Positions 7,311-12,129 of a stretch of 12,129 nucleotides of DNA are shown here, in pieces. Position 1 is the first letter of the stretch, and the number at the start of each line of letters is the position of its first letter. The stretch is taken from contig CAYSXI010000160.1 in NCBI GenBank assembly GCA_964434955.1, forward strand, positions 1 through 12,129, read 5' to 3'. This DNA is from JANQLU01 sp964434955 (GTDB taxonomy: Bacteria > Planctomycetota > Planctomycetia > Pirellulales > Pirellulaceae). The notes under the pieces were generated by a model. That model did no database searches. It was given only the letters and a program-made list of their open reading frames with translations, and was not told the DNA's origin. A program made the position numbers and the translations under genes.

Positions 7311-8555
7311 ATGGCTGACAAAATCTCTGTCAAAATTGTGGGCGGGCCGGAACTCGGTCGAAATTTCGAGATTACCTGTGGCGAATCGCTGTTGGTCGGA
7401 CGCGGCGAAGCAAGCGATACGCGCATTAACGATCCGTCCATGTCTCGGACTCACTTTCGAATCTTTTTCAAAGAGGGCGAGGTCGCCGTCAATGATGAAG
7501 GCTCCTCGTCAGGAACGTTCCAAAATGGTCACCGTATTTCATCGGCGATCGCCAAGCTGGGCGATGTCATCCAGGCTGGTGACACCATGTTCAAAGTCAA
7601 TCAGGCTGAGGATGAAAGCGAGAAAACCGTCGCGCCCGACACGATCAACGAAAACTCAAAAGCCAACATTGGAAACCTGGTTGGCAAAATCATGGGTGGC
7701 TACAAGATTGAATCGGTCATCCGAAAAGGCACCAACAGTGTCATCTTCAAAGCCCATGACATGGAAAACGATCGTCCGGCCGCCGTCAAAGTCATGCTTC
7801 CGCAGTTTATCAAGGATGAACAGCATCGCGATCGATTCATCCGGGCCATGAAAACAATGCTGACCGTCAAGCACCTCCATATCATTGAGCTTTTTTCTGC
7901 GGGAAAGGCCGGGGGACTTTGTTATGCCGGCATGGAATACATCGAGGGTGAAGATCTCGCCACCTTGATCGATCGAATGGGCGTGGATGGAATTCTTGAT
8001 TGGCAAGAGGTCTGGCGCTGTGCTGTCCATATCACCCGCGCGTTGCACATCGGTTACGACCGGCAGATCATCCATCGAAATGTGATTCCCACCAATATCA
8101 TTCGACGCACCCACGACAAGCTGTTCAAACTCGGCGATTTCATGTTGGCCAAGGCGCTCGAGGGCTCGCTCGCCAAACAAATCACCCAACCGGGGCAGTT
8201 GCTTGGTGACGTTCATTACATGCCTCCCGAACGGACCCAGGATGATGCCGAAGTCGATACCCGGAGTGACATCTACGGCCTGGGGGCGACTTGTTATGCC
8301 CTGTTGACGGGCCGCCCACCCGCTGAAGGACAAAACCTGATCGAAGTCCTGACCAACGTCCGCAATCAAAAGCCCGAACCCGTCTCCAAATACCAGCTTT
8401 ATGTCAATCCGGTGTTCGAATCGATCGTCATGAAGATGATTGAAAAGGATCCGGCCGACCGATACGCGACACCCCGCGATCTACTCCTGGATCTTGAACA
8501 GGTCGGAAAATCGGAGCGATTGGAAACCGATACCAGTGACTGGTGGGTCGGTTGA
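7311..8555 (+). CDS. FHA domain fused to a predicted Ser/Thr pseudokinase
   Basis: This 414-residue cytoplasmic protein has no signal or membrane helix. Residues 1-97 are an FHA domain with the phosphothreonine-binding set: Gly30-Arg31, SRTH (Ser45, His48) and Asn72-Gly73. A linker (98-128) joins a kinase fold (129-397). The kinase fold keeps Lys160 (AAVK), Asn262, the Asp-Phe of DFG, PPE (305-307) and SDIYGLG (319-325). It departs from active kinases at key points. The catalytic loop is HRNVIPTN (255-262), so the catalytic Asp is Asn257 and the following Lys is Ile259. The alpha-C Glu is Ala179, DFG is DFM (276-278), and the glycine loop reads IRKGTNSV. It should therefore bind phosphoproteins but transfer phosphate poorly or not at all. 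It is the last gene of the operon, starting immediately after the previous stop. Residual activity by an unusual mechanism is possible. Confidence 0.92.
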   Translation: MADKISVKIVGGPELGRNFEITCGESLLVGRGEASDTRINDPSMSRTHFRIFFKEGEVAVNDEGSSSGTFQNGHRISSAIAKLGDVIQAGDTMFKVNQAEDESEKTVAPDTINENSKANIGNLVGKIMGGYKIESVIRKGTNSVIFKAHDMENDRPAAVKVMLPQFIKDEQHRDRFIRAMKTMLTVKHLHIIELFSAGKAGGLCYAGMEYIEGEDLATLIDRMGVDGILDWQEVWRCAVHITRALHIGYDRQIIHRNVIPTNIIRRTHDKLFKLGDFMLAKALEGSLAKQITQPGQLLGDVHYMPPERTQDDAEVDTRSDIYGLGATCYALLTGRPPAEGQNLIEVLTNVRNQKPEPVSKYQLYVNPVFESIVMKMIEKDPADRYATPRDLLLDLEQVGKSERLETDTSDWWVG

Positions 8556-8571
8556 TCTCGAAGCAGCGCAT

Positions 8572-8598
8572 AAAAAAAGCGGCGAATCATCACCGCTT
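8572..8598 (-). terminator. Rho-independent terminator of the DUF1501 unit
   Basis: Read on the minus strand, AAGCGG pairs with CCGCTT. The stem extends through a U-G wobble and two more pairs to about 9 bp with a UGAU loop, and a run of seven T follows. It lies 37 nt after the DUF1501 stop. On the plus strand the same hairpin follows the FHA-pseudokinase stop by 17-43 nt but lacks a T run, so it would terminate that operon only weakly. Confidence 0.8.
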
Positions 8599-8634
8599 CG
8601 ATATTTCACTGAAGCCAAAACAAGCGGACGAGTT

Positions 8635-9939
8635 CTAGCTGAAAAGTGATTTGATCGCCTTGCCTTTGTCCGCCACCGTGAAGGGTCGCAACGAAGGCGA
8701 CATCACTTTCTGCTCCAGCGGAATGCCAAGTGCGTACGCGATGGTTGCATTGAAATCGGGGACCTCAACCAGGTCATCTTCGACCTCGCGACCTTCGTCG
8801 TCCGTCTTGCCGAATCGCACGCCACCTTTGACGCCGCCGCCCGCCAATAAACAAGTGAACGCTTGCGGGTAGTGATTTCGGCCGTTGTTTCGTTCCGCGA
8901 AAATGGTTGGCGTTCGGCCAAACTCGGTCGCCAGGACAACCAGCGTGTCGTCCAACATTCCACGCGAATTCAAATCTTCCAACAACGCCGCCATCGCCTG
9001 GTCCAGTTCGGCACTCTTGTCGCGAACACGTCCGAAGTTGTCATCGTGGGTGTCCCATCCACCACTATCGACTTCGATAAATCGAACGCCGTTTTCAACA
9101 AGCCTACGAGCGAGCAGGCAGCCTTGCCCAAACGAATTGTCACCATACTTTGCGCGAGTGGACTGCTTTTCTTCGGAAAGATCAAACGCCTTCAAGTCCT
9201 CGCTCTTCATGAGACGAACCGCTTCGTCATACATTTGAGCGTAGGCCCTTGCCGTTTTCGTATCGAACTTTTGCGTGAACTGGCGGTTCATTTTTTTGAC
9301 CCGAGCCATTCGTTTCGCAAAGCGTTTCTCCGTGATTCCCTTGGGCAATCGACTATGTTGCAATCCGGCTTCCGGATCACCAATCGGCAATGCCGCGTAT
9401 TTCGACTCCAAAAACCCGCCGCCAAGCCCGTCGCTGTTACCACCGATCTTGACATTAGCCGGAAGGCTTTTGTTCATCTTACCTAGGTGGTACGCCGACC
9501 AGGCTCCCATATCAGGATGCGTGATCGTTCCCCGCTTGGAGTAACTTGTGTGCATGAAATAGCGACCCTGCTCGTGGGCACCCTGGGTTGAGTTCATCGA
9601 GTTGATGACCTCTACATGTTTCATTTGCTTGGCCATGTTTGGCAAGTATTCGGTGACCCGGATTCCGTCGGCACTGGTCTTGATCGATTCCACGGGCCCC
9701 TGGGTTTCGGACCCGGGCTTGGGATCGAATGTGTCGATGTGACTCATGCCCCCATTCATATACAGGTAAATCACCGATTTTGCCTTGGCCTTGCTATCGA
9801 GTCCCAAGCCGCGAGACTCAGCAGCGCCGGCCAATTGCGACATCAAGGACATCGCACCGAGACCTAGAAATGACTTGGCGGCTCCGGTGACGAAACTCCG
9901 GCGTGTAAACGGATCAGTGACTTTTTTAATTTCGTTCAT
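8635..9939 (-). CDS. DUF1501 family exported protein with Tat signal
   Basis: The start at 9939 gives 434 residues. It is preferred over the ATG at 9990 because AAGGGA lies 6 nt upstream and because it places the twin-arginine signal near the N-terminus: TRRSFVTGAAKSFLGLGAM, Arg13-Arg14. The mature part shows the DUF1501 hallmarks: YLYMNGGMSHIDTFDPKPG (58-76), SGGWDTH (292-298), TEFGRTP (338-344) and NGRNHYP (352-358). The family is thought to share the alkaline phosphatase/sulfatase fold, with Asp and His residues as metal ligands, but no reaction has been assigned. The Tat signal implies export in a folded state, perhaps with bound metal. It follows a DUF1549/DUF1553 gene by 74 nt on the same strand, the standard planctomycete pairing, and ends at a strong terminator. 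Molecular function is unknown. Confidence 0.92.
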   Translation of the reverse strand: MNEIKKVTDPFTRRSFVTGAAKSFLGLGAMSLMSQLAGAAESRGLGLDSKAKAKSVIYLYMNGGMSHIDTFDPKPGSETQGPVESIKTSADGIRVTEYLPNMAKQMKHVEVINSMNSTQGAHEQGRYFMHTSYSKRGTITHPDMGAWSAYHLGKMNKSLPANVKIGGNSDGLGGGFLESKYAALPIGDPEAGLQHSRLPKGITEKRFAKRMARVKKMNRQFTQKFDTKTARAYAQMYDEAVRLMKSEDLKAFDLSEEKQSTRAKYGDNSFGQGCLLARRLVENGVRFIEVDSGGWDTHDDNFGRVRDKSAELDQAMAALLEDLNSRGMLDDTLVVLATEFGRTPTIFAERNNGRNHYPQAFTCLLAGGGVKGGVRFGKTDDEGREVEDDLVEVPDFNATIAYALGIPLEQKVMSPSLRPFTVADKGKAIKSLFS

Positions 9940-9945
9940 ATCTTT

Positions 9946-9951
9946 TCCCTT
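9946..9951 (-). promoter_or_regulatory. Shine-Dalgarno site deciding the DUF1501 start
   Basis: On the minus strand AAGGGA lies 6 nt before the ATG at 9939. The upstream in-frame ATGs at 9990 and 9975 would add a basic stretch ahead of the Tat signal and were not chosen. Confidence 0.45.
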
Positions 9952-10013
9952 TCGGGGTGCATTCCTGAAAATCATCGTTGGTGATCGCAACCATCTCGTG
10001 TCGCGAACGCCAA

Positions 10014-12128
10014 TTACTTGAGGAAGATGAATTCGTTGGTGTTGACCAAAGTCCAGATCATGTCGGCGACGCCTTCACGATAGTTCTTGCGAATATCGGT
10101 TTCCCAGATCCGCCGCTCGCCCGACGAAGGTTTGCGATTGAGCAGTGTCAAGAAAACCACGTCGACCACCTCTTTCGCCGACTTCTTGCCTTGGACGTTC
10201 AGCATCAAAACCGTGTTGGGATTCTGAGCAATCTGCGATTCCAGGAATCCGTTCATGAGTGTCAAAACCTGGGTGACCGCCGGTTCGGTGTTCCCATTTT
10301 CGATCGCCTCACGGTCAGATTGACCGAACTCACGGAGCAAATGCCCCGGGCGTGCCGGCGAGGCAATTTCCGAAGCACGATAAAGTTCCATCTGGTTGCG
10401 TCGTTGATTTCTGTAACGCGATCGCATTTCCGAAGCATCTTGCATCAGTGATTTCAGCTTCTTTTGATCGCCGGAATTTTGAGCGGCTCGAATCTGACGC
10501 GCCAGCGCTTTTCGTTCCTGATCCAGCTTGGCTCGCTGCTTGGAAAACTTTTTCCGTTGTTCGGCCATCATCTGCTGGCGCATCTGTCGCCCACCCTCAG
10601 ACATTTGCTTGGCCCGGTCCAGAATTTCATCTGCCGACAGTTTTCGTAGCTCTTCATAGGAAGCGTAAATGTCGTCACCCGGTAGATATGGGTTGCGTCG
10701 ACTGTTGCTATCCCGTCGCTTGTCAATGTTTTCCACCGTTAACGTCAACAGGGTGTCCCAGATCTGTTCGGCCGACATCCGACGAATGACCGGTCCATTA
10801 AAATTGTATTTTCCAGGATCCAAAACGTCCTTGCCGGTCGCTTCTGACTGATAGGTCCGCGTGTTGTAGACGACACGCAGGAACTGCTTCATGTCAAAAT
10901 CCAACTGGATCATCATTTCCGACAAGTACTTCATCAAGGCCGGATTGGAAGCGACTGTTTGATCGTTAATGTCGTCGAGCGGCTCGATCAACGCCAAGCC
11001 AAAGGCCTGTTTCCATAGTCGATTCGCAATGACCGTCGAAAATCTCGGGTTGGACGAGTCGGTTAACCACTCGGCGTAATCTTCACGCGTATTGATCGGC
11101 CGCGCTCCAAGGATCAACTGCGGGTTGCGCCGCCGCTGACGCTCGCTCAGTTTACGATTGCCGGTCCGAGGAATTCGTGGATCAACATTTGGCTGTTCAC
11201 CGAAGATCACGCTCGCCTTGACGATGTCTCCCTCTTTGCCTTCCTTGCCCAGGAAGTTTTCCGGCAATCGAGCAAGTCCGGTTCCGTTCCCCGAAACCCC
11301 GTAATTCATTGGAAGCACCAAACGCCGCAGGAATGGCCGAAGGCTGGCGTCGTAATCCCGATTCCGATAAAGCTGTGCAATGTCGCGAGGGTTTTCAGAA
11401 TCGGGAAGCCGATTCCGGAATTGGATTCCGCCGGTGAAAGCGACCATCTCGAAATACTGCTTTTGCGTCCATTTGTCGAATGGATGATCGTGGCACTGGG
11501 CACATTCCAAACGGGTCCCCAGGAAGATACGGATGGTATTGGACATGTTATCTTCGGGCATGCCGGTGTCGCGCAAATAATACCCGACGGCGCCATTGCC
11601 CTTCTGCATGTACGGCCCTTCCGCGACCAGCATTTCCTTGACGAACTCGTCGTAAGGTTTGTTTTCGGTTAAGGAATCCTTGATGTAATCGAGATAGGGT
11701 TGTCCCGGCACAATTCGAACTCGTGATTTGGCTCGAAGCAAATCCGCCCAAAAATTGTATTGCCGACTCACGTAGCCATAGGAGTCAAGCAAATCATCAA
11801 TCAAGATTTGCCGCTTGTTTTTGTTCTTGCTATCGAGGAACTTGCGCGTTTCGCCCAGCGTTGGAATTCGCCCGATGATGTCCAGGTAAGCTCGACGCAC
11901 AAACGTTTCGTCGGAAACAACACCGTTCCACTTTTCCTGCTTTTGCTCCAACTGCTTTTGCACTAGGGCATCGATGTCTCGGCTCATCTTGAGAATCGTT
12001 GAACGCGGGACCGATTTGGTCGTTTTCCGCGAAGCGTTGGACTTGGTCCGATTGGACGAGGTGGAGATCTGAATCTGCCCGCTCAACGTCGCTGGACACA
12101 GAATCATAAGCGCCACAAGAACCGCTGA
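10014..12128 (-). CDS. DUF1549/DUF1553 (planctomycete cytochrome-like) protein, 5' end outside window
   Basis: The frame stays open to the window edge. The residues before the first GTG (12116) read SAVLV and continue a hydrophobic run, VALMILCPATLSGQ, so this is the rest of a signal peptide whose start lies beyond 12129. Residues are numbered from that GTG. The DUF1549 domain (about 45-235) includes FVRRAYLDIIGRIPT (72-86) and CAQCHDHPFDKW (205-216). The latter is a CxxCH motif of heme-binding form. The DUF1553 domain (about 340-700) includes NPRFSTVIANRLWKQAFG (356-373), RRMSAEQIWD (445-454) and GHLLREFGQSDRE (591-603). Between the last two lies an unusually long Arg/Lys/Gln-rich helical insert (485-580). 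The product is probably periplasmic or surface-bound. No enzymatic reaction is established. It is followed by DUF1501, probably in one transcript, since no terminator-like structure separates them. Confidence 0.93.
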   Translation of the reverse strand, partial: SAVLVALMILCPATLSGQIQISTSSNRTKSNASRKTTKSVPRSTILKMSRDIDALVQKQLEQKQEKWNGVVSDETFVRRAYLDIIGRIPTLGETRKFLDSKNKNKRQILIDDLLDSYGYVSRQYNFWADLLRAKSRVRIVPGQPYLDYIKDSLTENKPYDEFVKEMLVAEGPYMQKGNGAVGYYLRDTGMPEDNMSNTIRIFLGTRLECAQCHDHPFDKWTQKQYFEMVAFTGGIQFRNRLPDSENPRDIAQLYRNRDYDASLRPFLRRLVLPMNYGVSGNGTGLARLPENFLGKEGKEGDIVKASVIFGEQPNVDPRIPRTGNRKLSERQRRRNPQLILGARPINTREDYAEWLTDSSNPRFSTVIANRLWKQAFGLALIEPLDDINDQTVASNPALMKYLSEMMIQLDFDMKQFLRVVYNTRTYQSEATGKDVLDPGKYNFNGPVIRRMSAEQIWDTLLTLTVENIDKRRDSNSRRNPYLPGDDIYASYEELRKLSADEILDRAKQMSEGGRQMRQQMMAEQRKKFSKQRAKLDQERKALARQIRAAQNSGDQKKLKSLMQDASEMRSRYRNQRRNQMELYRASEIASPARPGHLLREFGQSDREAIENGNTEPAVTQVLTLMNGFLESQIAQNPNTVLMLNVQGKKSAKEVVDVVFLTLLNRKPSSGERRIWETDIRKNYREGVADMIWTLVNTNEFIFLK

Positions 12129-12129
12129 G

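Noticed and set aside
7656..8369. 237-codon open frame antisense to the FHA-pseudokinase
   Set aside because: It lies wholly within a well-supported gene, and its translation shows no recognisable domain. It fits the codon shadow of the opposite strand.
8863..9486. 207-codon plus-strand frame inside the DUF1501 gene
   Set aside because: No domain is visible, and the minus-strand gene fully explains the region.

Overview
The window looks like chromosomal DNA of a planctomycete, probably of the Pirellula/Rhodopirellula type. This rests on the gene families rather than on a marker gene. They are a sigma factor tail next to a large Ser/Thr kinase with TPRs, a DUF1559 protein, a DUF1080 protein, a secreted sulfatase, an FHA-kinase, and a DUF1501 plus DUF1549/DUF1553 pair carrying CxxCH. 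Base composition is moderate. Several starts have no clear Shine-Dalgarno site, which is also common in this phylum. No RNA genes, transposons, CRISPR arrays or prophage genes were seen.

Layout. (1) Positions 3-191 (+) hold the end of an ECF-type sigma factor (region 4). It is followed after 88 nt by a 1007-residue membrane Ser/Thr kinase with TPRs (280-3303, +). (2) A formylglycine-type sulfatase lies convergent to the kinase (3378-4781, -). (3) A divergent intergenic region (4782-5005) contains a perfect 8-bp inverted repeat. (4) A tightly coupled + strand operon follows: a membrane-anchored DUF1559 protein (5006-5809), a secreted DUF1080/SMP-30 fusion (5811-7310), and a cytoplasmic FHA protein with a kinase fold whose catalytic residues are largely lost (7311-8555). 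The gene junctions are 1 nt and 0 nt. (5) A rho-independent terminator (8572-8598) serves the opposing unit. (6) A - strand unit holds a DUF1549/DUF1553 protein (10014 to beyond the window end) and then a Tat-exported DUF1501 protein (8635-9939).

How the genes may work together. The sigma/kinase pair is a classic planctomycete signalling arrangement: kinase inside, TPRs outside the membrane, and an associated transcription factor. The sulfatase, the DUF1080/SMP-30 protein and the DUF1501/DUF1549 pair are exported, and such families are expanded in planctomycetes that feed on sulfated polysaccharides. The most unusual element is the FHA-pseudokinase, which is translationally coupled to an exported sugar-modifying fusion protein and a DUF1559 envelope protein. 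Its FHA fold keeps the phosphothreonine-binding residues while its kinase fold has lost the catalytic Asp, the alpha-C Glu, the DFG Gly and two glycines of the nucleotide loop. It is best read as a phosphopeptide-reading scaffold rather than an enzyme.
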